64,000 bases of DNA from Gerris lacustris (Eukaryota; Arthropoda; Insecta; Hemiptera; Gerridae): NCBI GenBank assembly GCA_951217055.1, contig OX578282.1:70585092-70649091 (forward strand), written 5' to 3'. The notes under the pieces are model-generated. The model had not been told where the DNA came from, did not search any database, and worked only from the letters and a program-made list of their open reading frames with translations. Shown in pieces: positions 34,660-45,404 of the stretch (positions are counted from its first letter, which is position 1; the number at the start of each line of letters is the position of its first letter). The position numbers were made by a program, and so were the translations under genes.

Positions 34660-35884
34660 TATTTATGTTGTTGAAGCTTATGAGATGCCTTTGTTTGGGT
34701 TCTCATGGACGCCAACAAAGCAAAATTAAAGAAGATGCTCTTGAGGCATTCTTCAATAAGAGGGAAGAACTTGCATTCGAGGATAGCATTTTATTATGAC
34801 AAGGTCGCATAGTCGTGCCAACGCGTTTGAGGGAACCCATCCTTCATATGTTACACAGGTCACCCCGGTATTTCCGCTAAATCAATTGTGTGCAACAATC
34901 AAATTGTTGCAAAATTTCAGAACAGATTGAGAACTTTGTGAAGTTTTGTGCTCCTTGCCAAAAGGCACTGAAGCGCCTTTGTATTCATGGTCAATGCCGG
35001 AAGAACCATGGTCGAGACTGCACGTTGACTACGCTGGCCCTATTGAAGGGTTTTACTGGTTGGTGGTTATTGAAGCACTTAGCAAGTGGTTAGAAATTTT
35101 ACCAACCAAGGTTGCCACCTCATGTAGAACAATCGATCTTTTACGAACCCTTTTCGCTCTGTTTGGAATTCCGAGGACAATAGTCACCGATAATGGTCCG
35201 CAGTTCACCAGCTTTGATTTCGAGCAGTTTTACAGAGGAAATAATACGAAACATATAAAGTGACACCATACCACCCTAATACAAAAAGGCTGGCGGAGAG
35301 GGTGGTAAGAACATTCGAGGAACGTTTCTCAGCGTCTAGACCAGAAGATAGAAACATAAGATTTGCCCAGGTGCTACTTGCTTACAGGAATAGTATACAA
35401 ACAACAACTGGCAGAAGCCCTGCTGAGCTACATTTAGGGAGACGAATCAGGACAAGAATAGATTTGCTAAAACCATCTCTGGATAGCAGGGTTGACCAGG
35501 AAAGAACTAAAAAAAAAAATGTATAATGAACAGCACGAAAGAGAAAGAGTTTCATAAAGGTAAACATCTGGGTGGTCAATAGAGGAGGAAAGGGATATAA
35601 TATGGAAGGAATCGTAATTTCTGGAACAGGTTTTTTATCATATAGAGTGTTACCCCATACACGGTCAAAATGTTTGCCCAAACATTTTGACCACATATGT
35701 GGCTGCTTGATGTTTGCGCAAAATGTTAGATCGTGTATGGGGAAGAAGTCTTTAGTAGACGGAGAAGAAAAAAGGTACTGAGCTGACCAAATAAGAGCAA
35801 GACATCAAGGATTAGTGATTCCTGAAAATGCCACCAGCTAGTAATGCTGTACTAGGAGGCTCGTACAAGAGGGGAGAGATTTAA
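34660..35884 (+). pseudogene. Ty3/gypsy integrase remnant
   Basis: Pieces in several frames match gypsy-type integrase: LREPILHMLH, CAPCQKA, WSRLHVDYAGPIEGFYWLVV (first catalytic Asp), GIPRTIVTDNGPQF (second Asp), TPYHPNTKRLAERVVRTFEE (normally N-G-x-A-E-R) and AYRNSIQTTTGRSPAELHLG. Frameshifts near 34950, 34980 and 35262 and stops near 34797 and 34880 break it. It directly follows the truncated BEL frame. Confidence 0.85.
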
Positions 35885-36020
35885 TGTATTTATATCATTG
35901 TCTTTATAAACTATGTCATTTCAGTTATATGTCGTAACGTTATCATTATTGTTTTGAGTTTAAAAATAAAGTCGTGAGTAAATGGCTATCCAGGCACGAG
36001 TATTAATTCATATCTTACAG
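35866..36020 (+). mobile_element. Candidate gypsy polypurine tract and 3' LTR
   Basis: AAGAGGGGAGAGA at about 35867-35879 is a plausible polypurine tract. The following segment TGTATTTATATC (about 35885) to ATCTTACA (about 36020) begins TG and ends CA and contains AATAAAG near 35967. No 5' partner was seen. Sequence matching the TPR gene begins near 36041, only 20 bp beyond. Confidence 0.4.
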
Positions 36021-36085
36021 TTTCTATTGAATCTTGTATAAATGAACCATACGCAATAGCCATGTTATTTATTGTCCCCGTCACT

Positions 36086-39000
36086 TCAATATGATTGTCC
36101 TACGTAATGATTCTTTTTAATCACTAAAGCCTGTTCTAACAACTCTTTTTCTTTTAACGGATCACCTAATGAACCATAAGCAATAGCTAGGTTATTTAAT
36201 GTCCTCACAACTTCAATATGATTGTCCCCGTAATGTTTCTTTTTAATTTCTACAGCCTGTTCTAACAACTCTTTTTGTTTTAATGGATCACCTAATAAAC
36301 CATAGGCATTACCTAGGTTATTTAATGTCCTCGCCACTTCAATATGATTGTCAGCATAATGTTTCACTTGAATCTCTAATACCCGTTCCAACAACTCTTT
36401 TTGTTTTAATAGATCACCTAATGAACCATACGCATTACCCAGGTTATTTAATGTACTCGCCACTTCAATATGATTGTCCCCGAAATGTTTCTTTAGAATC
36501 TCTAAAGCCTGTTCTAACAACTCTTTCTGTTTTAATGGATCGCCTAATGAACCATACCCATTAGCTAGGTTAGCTAATATTGCTGCCACTTCAATATCAA
36601 TGCTACCATAATGTTTCTTTGCAATCTCTAAAGCCTGTTCTAACAACTCTTTGTGTTTTCTTAGACTACCTAATGAGCCATACGCCTTACTTAGGTTAGT
36701 CAATGTCTCCGCCACTTTAATATGATTGTCACCGTAATGTTTCTTTTGCATCTCTAAAACCCGTTCTAACAACTCTTTTTCTTTTAATGGTACACCTAAT
36801 GAACCATACACATTACCTAGGATACGTAATGTTGCTGCCACTTCAATATGATTGTCACCGTAATATTTCTTTTGAATCTCTAAAGCCTGTTCTAACAACT
36901 CTATTTGTTCTAATGGATCCCCTAATGTACCACACGCGTTAGCTAGGTTAGCTAATGTTGCTGCCACTTCAATATGATGGTCACCATAATGTTTCTTTTT
37001 AATCTTTAAAGCCTGTTCTAGCAACTCTTTTTGTTTTAATGGTTCCCCTAATGGACCATACGCAATACCTAGGTTAACTAAAATCATCGCTACATCAGTA
37101 TGATTATGATTGTCACCGTAATGTTTTTTTGCAATCTCTAAAGCCTGTTCCAACAACTCTTTTTGTTTTCTTAGATTACCTAATGAGCCATGCGCATTAC
37201 TTAGGTTAGTCAATGTCCCCGCCACTTCAATATGATTGGAAGCGAAATGTTTCTTTTGAATCTCTAAAGCCCGTTCTAACAACTCTTTTTTTTTTAATGG
37301 ATCACCTAAAGAACCACACGCATTACCTAAGTTAGCTAATGTTGCTGCAATTTCAATATGATTGTCACCGTAATGTTTCTTTTGAATCTCTAAAGCCTGT
37401 TCTAACAACTCTTTTTGTTTTAATGGATCCCCTAATGAACCATACGAATTAGCTATGTAATAAAATGTCACCGCCACTTCTATATGAATTTTACCGTAAT
37501 GTATCTTTGCAATCTCTAAAGCCCGTTTTAACAACTCTTTTTGTTTTAATGGATCACCTAATGAACCATACGCATTAGCTAGGTTATTTAATGTCCTTGC
37601 CACTTCAATATGATAGTCACCGTAATTTTTCATTCTAATCTCTAAAGCCTGTTCTAACAACTCTATCTGTTTTAATGGATCACCTAATGAACCATACGCA
37701 TTACCTGTCTCAGCTAATGTTACTGCCACTTCAATATGATTGTCACCGTAATGTTTCTTTTCAATCTCTAAAGCCCGTTCTAACAACTCTTTTTGTTTTA
37801 ATGTATCACCTAATGAACCATACGCATTAGCTTGGTTATATAATGTCCTCGCCACTTTAATATTATTGTCACCGTAATGTTTCTTTTTAATCTCTAAAGC
37901 CTGTTCTAAGAACTCTATCTGCTTTAAAGGATCACCTAATGAACCATACGCATTACCTGTCTCAGCTAATGTTACTGCCACTTCAATATGATTGTCCCCG
38001 TAATGTTTCTTTTCAATCTCTAGAGCCCGTTCTAACAACTCTTTTTGTTTTAATGGTACACTTAATGAACCATATGCATTACCTAGGTTATGTAATGTTG
38101 CCGCCAATTCAATATGATTTTCACCGTAATGATTCTTTTGAATGTCTAGGGCCCGTTCTAACATTTCTTTTTGTTTTAATGGATCCCCTAATGAACCACA
38201 CGCATTACCTAGGTTATGTAATGTGTTTGCAATTTCTATATGATCGTCACCGTAATATTTCTTTTTAATCTTTAAAGCCCGTTGTAACAACTGTTTTTGA
38301 TTTAATGGTTTACCTAATTCGCCATACACATTACCTAGGTCATTTAATATCTCCGCCATTTTTATATGATTGTCACCATAATGTTTCTTTTGAATCTGTA
38401 AGGCCCGTTCTAACAACTCTTTTTCTTTAAATGGTTTACCTAATAAACCATACGCATTACCTAAGTTAGCTAATGTTGTAGCCATTTTAATATGATTGTC
38501 ACCGTAATGTTTCTTTTGAATCTCTAAAGCCTGTTCTAACAACTCTTTTTGTTTTAATGAATCACCTAATGAACCATACGCATTAGCTAGGTTGTGTAAT
38601 GTCCTTGCCACTTTTATATTATTGTAACCGTAATGTTTCTTTTTAATCTCTAAAGCCCTTTCTAACAACTCTTTTTCATTTAATGAATCACCTAAAGCAT
38701 TATATCCTTGAGACATGAATGGCTCTAATTTAATTAGGTTGGATTCAGCTATATTTTTATAATCGGAATATATTAGTGAACAATTATCCATATATGATAA
38801 AAATGTTTCTGAATGAGTTAGTATCTGGCGTAATAATGTATTGTTTGGGTTTTTATTAACATTTTTAAAATATGTTATTAATATCGCCAAAGCATCGGTA
38901 CAGGTTTGCTGTTCTTTTCTTTGATCTTTTAAAATAATTCTTGTAACCTGCTGCAGCAGTCGGTGAATGTTAATTTGTGATTTTTCTTTTCCTGAATTAA

Positions 39001-40936
39001 CTAGTGAATACTGTCTTAGTAGTTGTATGATTGACCCCAGCATTTCTTTATCACCTTTTATCAGTTGTAGTTCTAATAACATTTCCACTGGAATATTATC
39101 AGGAGCTAGTAAAGCAATTATATCTAATATCTGACTGGCCTGCTCTCCATATTCCTTATTTCCTTTTATTTTATCAATGGTGATTTTCATAATAGTGAAT
39201 GAACTTTTAGTGTACGAATCTCTACTATCTTCTGGAAACTCAAAATCAAGTAGATTCTTCGTTTCTTGATCGTATCTTTGGATGTAGTCAATAATTTTAA
39301 ATTCAGACCCTACATTTAATAATGCAGCATTCTTTACTTTGATGTATGCCACTGCTTGCTGTAATGCTAGGGGGAAATACTGAAGTGTCTCTGCCAATCT
39401 TTTAACGTCAGGGTGTTGCGACGAATCTGCAATATTCAGTTCCCTTGTTACAAAATCCAAAGCTTCTCTTTCTGTAAACACGTCTAAGACTATCAGTGGA
39501 GTTTCTCCCCAACTCTGGTTTCGAGAAGTAATTAAGACTTTCGGTGAGTTATTTCCTTGGGGTAGATTATACGACGGTAAGAAATTCATTATACCAATTG
39601 TTTCACTCCGTAATTTCTCTGCATTATCAAATATAAACAGACATTTCCTTCCGGTAAAGAAGTTTAAAACGTCCTTTACGACATATTGAATATCCCTTTT
39701 ATCAACAGAAATACTTAGGTGATTTGTAGCAAGTTCTTTAAATGAATTTTCGGTTGTTTCACGAGTTTCTGAGTCGATCCAAATAATGTTTTGGTATTCT
39801 TGGCCGAACTCTAATATATATTTCCTCACTAACTCGGTTTTACCGATTCCGCCCATTCCGCTGAGTGAGACCTGCTGGCATATTAGAGCAGTTTCTTCTG
39901 TATTTAACAAATCGTGCATTTTCTTTAACGTTTCTTCTCTCCCGACGAAAGATTCTATTGGTTTTCGAACATTAAAATTAAAACAATTGCTGATTTCTTT
40001 TTTTATCTCGGCGAAGAGTGCAATCCCGTCTTCCCGGGTGAGAAAATGCACTTGCTCGCCTTTTAGCCAATTAGTCATCCATTCATGGAAGCGATAGTAA
40101 ACGTTGTTGGCGTCGATGAAATTAAATTCATCCCTCAAATCATGCTTAATTATTATCGACAACAATGCCTCGTTGGGTTGATCTACAGCAAATATTAGAC
40201 TGTCGAAATATTGTTTTATTTCCTCTTCTAAATCTCCGTGCAATATAAGTTTCAAAGATTCCCATTGTCGAATCTGTTGTTCGGAAGCATTTTTATTTGA
40301 ATTGAAGTTTCCCTTTTTCATTATCTCTTGTATCAGGATTTCCTTGAAGTACGGTTTCAAGATGGTGACGATGTTGGAATCGTAGTGAAACTTGTACCTC
40401 ACACCTTTGTCTTTGAAGAAGTGGTAGTAGTCATCGACCAACTCAACGAAGACTTCATTACAATAAGACACGACTTTCTTGAGGTTCCTCTCATTTTCAT
40501 TGGTGTAACCTGGGTCCAACCAGAAATTTGTATTAGTGCAGAGAATGACGTTTTTTAGTACACAGCCGCCGAAGTCAGGATTATTCTTGATCTTCAGAAA
40601 AGAAATGAAATACTTAGCTAAATTAAAATCACCTACTCTTCCTCTGTTGTTCCTCTGGATCAAATCTTCCCCTTTGATTCGTTCAAAACCATCCTTTTGT
40701 TTGGCTATTATCAGGACAAGTTCATTGGTATCGTTATTCCGGATGACTACGTCATCAAATTTATCCGCCGCCTTGATTCCCGACGCTAAAATAAAGTCGT
40801 AGCCTCTATAAAGGGCTCTCATTAGAGACAGCATGAGGAATTTCACCTGATAATCGTAACCGCGAATTCGAGGCTGCCCGGAGCCGATAAACGTTTCATT
40901 CATTTTAGTTGTTTTTCCTATATTTGTTTCGTTCAT
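36086..40936 (-). CDS. NB-ARC/TPR STAND protein with nuclease-like N-terminus (NLR-like)
   Basis: The ATG at 40936 gives about 1616 residues in one exon. Residues 1-330: an animal-specific domain whose start (RGYDYQVKFLMLSLMRAL, then FDDVV and LIIAKQK) resembles DUF4297/PD-(D/E)XK-type regions; the usual Gln of the Q-x-K motif appears to be Ile, so catalysis is doubtful. Residues about 335-560: NB-ARC with Walker A SGMGGIGKTELV, Walker B CLFIFDNAE, sensor-like VLITSRN and FPLALQQA. Residues 560-740: helical/winged-helix part with an IHRLLQQV motif in place of MHD. Residues about 746-1616: 20 full and one partial 42-residue kinesin-light-chain-type TPRs (LGDPLKQKELLEQALEI, KKHYGDNHIEVA). Known relatives oligomerise on ligand sensing; the ligand here is unknown. 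An indel near 36105 puts the 21st repeat out of frame; repeat homology continues to about 36041 and then meets gypsy sequence. The gene is intronless. Confidence 0.88.
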   Translation of the reverse strand: MNETNIGKTTKMNETFIGSGQPRIRGYDYQVKFLMLSLMRALYRGYDFILASGIKAADKFDDVVIRNNDTNELVLIIAKQKDGFERIKGEDLIQRNNRGRVGDFNLAKYFISFLKIKNNPDFGGCVLKNVILCTNTNFWLDPGYTNENERNLKKVVSYCNEVFVELVDDYYHFFKDKGVRYKFHYDSNIVTILKPYFKEILIQEIMKKGNFNSNKNASEQQIRQWESLKLILHGDLEEEIKQYFDSLIFAVDQPNEALLSIIIKHDLRDEFNFIDANNVYYRFHEWMTNWLKGEQVHFLTREDGIALFAEIKKEISNCFNFNVRKPIESFVGREETLKKMHDLLNTEETALICQQVSLSGMGGIGKTELVRKYILEFGQEYQNIIWIDSETRETTENSFKELATNHLSISVDKRDIQYVVKDVLNFFTGRKCLFIFDNAEKLRSETIGIMNFLPSYNLPQGNNSPKVLITSRNQSWGETPLIVLDVFTEREALDFVTRELNIADSSQHPDVKRLAETLQYFPLALQQAVAYIKVKNAALLNVGSEFKIIDYIQRYDQETKNLLDFEFPEDSRDSYTKSSFTIMKITIDKIKGNKEYGEQASQILDIIALLAPDNIPVEMLLELQLIKGDKEMLGSIIQLLRQYSLVNSGKEKSQINIHRLLQQVTRIILKDQRKEQQTCTDALAILITYFKNVNKNPNNTLLRQILTHSETFLSYMDNCSLIYSDYKNIAESNLIKLEPFMSQGYNALGDSLNEKELLERALEIKKKHYGYNNIKVARTLHNLANAYGSLGDSLKQKELLEQALEIQKKHYGDNHIKMATTLANLGNAYGLLGKPFKEKELLERALQIQKKHYGDNHIKMAEILNDLGNVYGELGKPLNQKQLLQRALKIKKKYYGDDHIEIANTLHNLGNACGSLGDPLKQKEMLERALDIQKNHYGENHIELAATLHNLGNAYGSLSVPLKQKELLERALEIEKKHYGDNHIEVAVTLAETGNAYGSLGDPLKQIEFLEQALEIKKKHYGDNNIKVARTLYNQANAYGSLGDTLKQKELLERALEIEKKHYGDNHIEVAVTLAETGNAYGSLGDPLKQIELLEQALEIRMKNYGDYHIEVARTLNNLANAYGSLGDPLKQKELLKRALEIAKIHYGKIHIEVAVTFYYIANSYGSLGDPLKQKELLEQALEIQKKHYGDNHIEIAATLANLGNACGSLGDPLKKKELLERALEIQKKHFASNHIEVAGTLTNLSNAHGSLGNLRKQKELLEQALEIAKKHYGDNHNHTDVAMILVNLGIAYGPLGEPLKQKELLEQALKIKKKHYGDHHIEVAATLANLANACGTLGDPLEQIELLEQALEIQKKYYGDNHIEVAATLRILGNVYGSLGVPLKEKELLERVLEMQKKHYGDNHIKVAETLTNLSKAYGSLGSLRKHKELLEQALEIAKKHYGSIDIEVAAILANLANGYGSLGDPLKQKELLEQALEILKKHFGDNHIEVASTLNNLGNAYGSLGDLLKQKELLERVLEIQVKHYADNHIEVARTLNNLGNAYGLLGDPLKQKELLEQAVEIKKKHYGDNHIEVVRTLNNLAIAYGSLGDPLKEKELLEQALVIKKNHYVGQSY

Positions 40937-41258
40937 ATTTCTAATCAATATCTCACCGATTTATTCGTTAAGTATTAATTATAAAGAAAATAAACTAACA
41001 AATTAATATTTACAACTTGATTTTGATTTCAAGTAAATATGAATTTAGTTATAATAATTAACATTCGTGTCTAAATAACAATAAAAACCTGTTATAAACC
41101 CTAGTAACTTTTTTCTTTACTCTCTTAGGTTGGCAATTATTAATATTTCGCTTAGGTCAATACTGTCACAAAACCTGTCATGTAAATCTCTATATTAAAA
41201 CCAAGTTCCGTGTCTGTCTGATGTACACTATATTCTAGTGTTAAGGATGCAGATATTC
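40937..41258 (-). promoter_or_regulatory. Upstream region of the NLR-like gene
   Basis: A 320-bp AT-rich stretch between the start codon and the minisatellite. TATAATTAATAC lies about 50 nt upstream of the ATG on the minus strand (near 40980), but I see no clear TCA-type initiator at the usual distance. It differs in this from the virus-like genes of the window. Confidence 0.3.
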
Positions 41259-41688
41259 AAGGAAGAAGTTTCATCTAATATATTTGTTGGCTGAACTAGG
41301 TGAGGAAGAAGTTTCATCTAATATATTTGTTGGCTGAACTAGGCGAGGAAGAAGTTTCATCTAATATATTTGTTGGCTGAACTAGGCGAGGAAGAAGTTT
41401 CATCTAATATATTTGTTGGCTGAACTAGGCGAGGATGAAGTTTCATCTAATATATTTGTTGGCTGAACTAGGCGAGGAAGAAGTTTCATCTAATATATTT
41501 GTTGGCTGAACTAGGCGAGGAAGAAGTTTCATCTAATATATTTGTTGGCTGAACTAGGCGAGGAAGAAGTTTCATCTAATATATTTGTTGGCTGAACTAG
41601 GCGAGGAAGAAGTTTCATCTAATATATTTGTTGGCTGAACTAGGCGAGGATGAAGTTTCATCTAATATATTTGTTGGCTGAACTAGGC
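41259..41688. repeat. 43-bp minisatellite, ten copies
   Basis: The unit begins GAGGAAGAAGTTTCATCTAA and ends GGCTGAACTAGGC. Ten near-identical tandem copies start at 41259 and continue every 43 bp, and an eleventh breaks off at 41699. Differences are few (GTGAGG versus GCGAGG, GATG versus GAAG). It lies upstream of the NLR-like gene. The period is not a multiple of three, so it is not coding. Confidence 0.95.
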
Positions 41689-43005
41689 GAGGAAGAAGTG
41701 GCGGCGACACAGAAGCTGGAGTCAGGATTGTGATGCGAGGGTTTGCTGCCTTGTAATCAGTCCAATCACTTCAAACTCTTAACGTTTTTTGCCACTGCTC
41801 TAAAAAAAGAATAACAAATTGGTAAAATAAATAACATTATATTATGTAATATAAATAACAATATAAACATTAATATATAGATTTGTCAAACATCAGTTAT
41901 TAAAGAATTTTTGTTTTTTAAACCCTTTTTTTGTTTGTTTGTTTGTTTGTTTGTTTGTTTGTTTGTTTGTTTGTCGGTTTCTGTTCTCTTTTGTCTGAGG
42001 TTACAATCCTTGGAGGAATAATTAGCCCTCTTCCAGTCATCCAATCCAACTGAAACCTTCCACATGGGCTTTGTACCAAGACAGATCAAATTAATTAATT
42101 AATTAATTGAAATAAATTTAAATCATAATTGATCAATTATAATTTAATTAATTAAAATTTAATTAATATTAATTATAAATTACTTATTAAATTAAAACAG
42201 TCTGGCAATTAGTGTGGCACATAGCTTCCTCGCTTCTATTTAGTTTACTTTAATGATTTCATGCTTTTACAACCTATTTTTATTTTTTTTTTTTTTTTAA
42301 TCTGTCAAAATTGTTTTGATATTTTATCTGAATTAAAGTATCAATTTAACAAAACTTAATGAGCGCAGATGGTTTAAATTAATCTGGGGCTATCTGCGGT
42401 CTACGTTTAACTAACCATCAATATTTTATAAAAAACAGATGAGTGCTTTTAAAGATATACGTGTAAATACATCTATGTTGAAGTATGTATGACTGTATGA
42501 CACAAATAGCAGCGGAAGATTGAAACTCATATGAGACCAACATTGGGCTTATTATGACCTACCATCCAAATTTCATAAAAATAGGACGAGTAGTTTTTAA
42601 GATATGGTGGTTTGCAAAAATTGAACGACAGACAGACAGTCAGACAGACAGACTGACAGACATGGACCCAAATATGTTCCCTGATGTGTGAAACGGAATT
42701 TTTGACATTTTAGACATGAAAATGGTTTGTTTATCAGAATGATCACATAGTTTCCCTTACCTTAGGTAAGATCGAAAACAACATAAATATAAATGTGTTT
42801 TTTTAAAAAAAAAAAAACTTAATTACAAGCAATTTATTACTTTCTATTAATTAATCAATAATAAATATATTAATTAACAAATAATCTTGCCGATGGATCA
42901 CAAATTTATAAATATACACAACCAAAATGAATTTATAAAAACAACTGTGTTCTTATGTACCAGTATTATTTTGATTGGCTTTAAAGCTCATATGATTTTT
43001 TGAAC
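41689..43005. other. No gene seen; simple repeats
   Basis: (GTTT)n at about 41934-41975, (TTAA)n near 42088-42110 and a CAGA-type run at about 42627-42662 followed by CATGGACCCAAATATG. No coding frame is supported. Confidence 0.55.
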
Positions 43006-44360
43006 GAGCGTAGTGAGTTCTTTATTTCAGAGACTTGGGCTTCGAAAAGTTTGTTTGTTTGTTTGTCCAACGATAACTGGCGTAAAAATTGATCGATTTG
43101 AACGAAATTTGGCGCACAGGTGCTTCTAACAATTTTTCATAACTGTATAGTTTTTGGAAATTCCAAACTAAACATTTCCAAGGTGGCGGCCAATATGGCG
43201 GACCACTAAAAAAAAAAGTTTTAGCCAGCATAATGTGTTATACATCGTTTTGAAGGTCTTTAAGAGAAGGAAAGGAATATGTAACTAATAAAATTTCACA
43301 CTTCATATTTTTAAGATGGTAGCCAATATGGCGGACGACTAAAAATGTATTTTATCTCCAATAGGGGGAAAAAAGTTATGATTTTGAAATAGTTTAGAGG
43401 GACTAAAACAGGTCTTTTCATCCCTGAATTTAAAAAGTTAGGAGAAAAAGTAAAAGAAGGGCAAAAAAGTAAAGATTGCAACTTAATTATTTTATAAATA
43501 GTATAAAATGGGCAAATGTAATGAAGTTGTTAAAATCAGGTTGGCGGCACTGCTCTTTTTTTGACCATGTTTATCATTGATTCATTGTTTATAACCTGCA
43601 TCTAAATAACCTTCTATTGGAGTTTAATTCCAATTCTTATTTGTTTTTAATATTGCATCTCTTATATCTGCTATTAAATGTGCTAATAATTATTGTTATT
43701 TATTAAAATAATAAATAAAAACTGTGCAATGGACGAAAATGTGTATTTTCTTCCTACTGGAGATAAAATATTGTATGTACCTCGTGAGTAAAGTGCCATT
43801 ATTCCCCTCGCGATAATTATCTCCCTCGGCTGCGCCTCGGGAACTAATCAGAGTTATACCCTCGGCTTCGCCTCGGGATTTAGGGACCATGGTTCCTTCG
43901 GCTTCGCCTCAAGAACCAACATTTCCTCTCAGGGAATAATGGCTTACTTTACTAGGTGCATAAATAACTATTTAGTCAGCATGATGTGTTATACATCGTT
44001 TTAAAGGCCTTTAAGAGGAGGAAAATAGAAAATAATATGCAACTAATAAAATTTTACACTTCATATTTTCAAGATGGCGGCCAATATGGCGGGCGACTAT
44101 AAACAAAAAGTTTTTAGTCAGTATGACATGTTACACGTCAATTTAAAGAGCTTGAAGTATAAGAAAGGAATATCTAAGTATTAAAAATTTCACACTTCAT
44201 ATTTCCAAGATGGCGGCCAATATGGTGGACGACTATTAAAAGAAATGTAATCTGCATGGCATTTTATACATTGATCTAAAGGTCTATAGAAGTAAAAAAA
44301 GAGTAAATATAACTATTAAAATTTCACTCTATATATTTCCAAACAATTGTAGATAATTAT
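43006..44360. repeat. Composite repeat block 1: leader plus ATGGCGGC units
   Basis: The leader has a GAAC...GTTC hairpin motif at about 43002-43020, a (GTTT)n tract and CCAACGATAACTGGCG. Units of roughly 150 bp follow, each with AAGATGGCGGCCAATATGG, GCATAATGTGTTATACATCG and AAAGGTCTTTAAGAG-like blocks (starts at about 43178, 43315, 44072, 44210). A separate GC-rich patch at 43805-43915 repeats CTCGGCTTCGCCTCGGG three times with changes. Confidence 0.85.
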
Positions 44361-44399
44361 TATTTAATATAATTATTGCATACTAAGCAGTTTAAACAG

Positions 44400-45400
44400 G
44401 AAATTTAGTTAAACGTTATTTAATAGAGGTATTGCAGGCTCGCTATGATCGCACGTTTATACACGAGTTGTAATAATGTTATTGTTGGCTCGCCCTGTAT
44501 AGACAGCATTTAAAATTAGTTTTCATTTAACTGATTTATTGCAGGTTCGCTAAGCTCACCAGTTAATTTAGCATTTCTGGATAATATGAGCCGTATAAAC
44601 TTGCCTGCAACAAATGCATAACTTAAGATTTTGTTCAAAAACTGTATAAACAGGCGAGCATAGCGAGCCTTCTTTAATTTTAATAAATAATGATTATATA
44701 TAAAAACTGTATAAACAGGCGAAGGTATAGTGAGCCTGCATTTATTATATTAAATAATGATTACGTACTAATACTGTATAAACAGGCGAGCGTAGCGAGC
44801 CTACGATAACTTTATTTAATAAATATATACTACAAATTCTGAATCAAACAGGCGAGCGCAGTGAGCCTTCTTTAATTTTATTAAATAATTACTATATTTA
44901 CTGTATAAACAGGCGAGCATAGCGAGCCTTCTTTAATTTGATTAAATAATTACTATACTTAGTATAGAAACAGATGAGCGTAGCGAGCCTACAATAACTC
45001 TATTTAATAAATATTTACTACATATGCTGAACAACAGGCGAGCGTAGCGAGCCAACAATAACTATTTATTAAATCTTTACTAAAAATGCTGAATCAACAG
45101 GCAAGCGTAGCGAGCCTACAATAACTCTATTTAATAAATATTTACTACAAATGCTGAATCAACAGGCAAGCGTAGCGAGCCTACAATAACTCTATTTAAT
45201 AAATATTTACTACAAATGCTGAATCAACAGGCAAGCGTAGCGAGCCTTCTTTAATTTTATATTAAATAATTACTATATTTACTGTATAAACAGGCGAGCA
45301 TAGCGAGCCTTGCATTAATCGTATTAAATAATGATTACTTACAAATATTGTATAAATATTTAGAGCCTGAGTTAATATTATTAAATAAAGATAATGGACA
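44400..45400. repeat. Array of GAGCGNAGCGA hairpin monomers, block 1
   Basis: At least a dozen monomers of about 60-75 bp. The motif has arms CAGGC and GCCTG around the core GAGCGNAGCGA, with AT-rich linkers such as TTTAATAAATATTTACTACA and TTAAATAATTACTATA. The first few, near 44440-44550, are degenerate or in the opposite orientation. No coding frame. Confidence 0.88.
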
Positions 45401-45404
45401 AAAT

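Noticed and set aside
36283..40802. Plus-strand open frames opposite the NLR-like gene
   Set aside because: They are shadows of the TPR and NB-ARC coding sequence and repeat in step with the TPR units.
36086..40936. Recent bacterial gene transfer for the NB-ARC/TPR protein
   Set aside because: The lack of introns and the STAND layout are suggestive, but composition matches the surroundings, and kinesin-light-chain-type TPR/NB-ARC proteins exist in animals. Not supportable without a phylogeny.
40937..40948. Start of the NLR-like protein at 40948
   Set aside because: The codon there is TTG. The first ATG in frame is at 40936.
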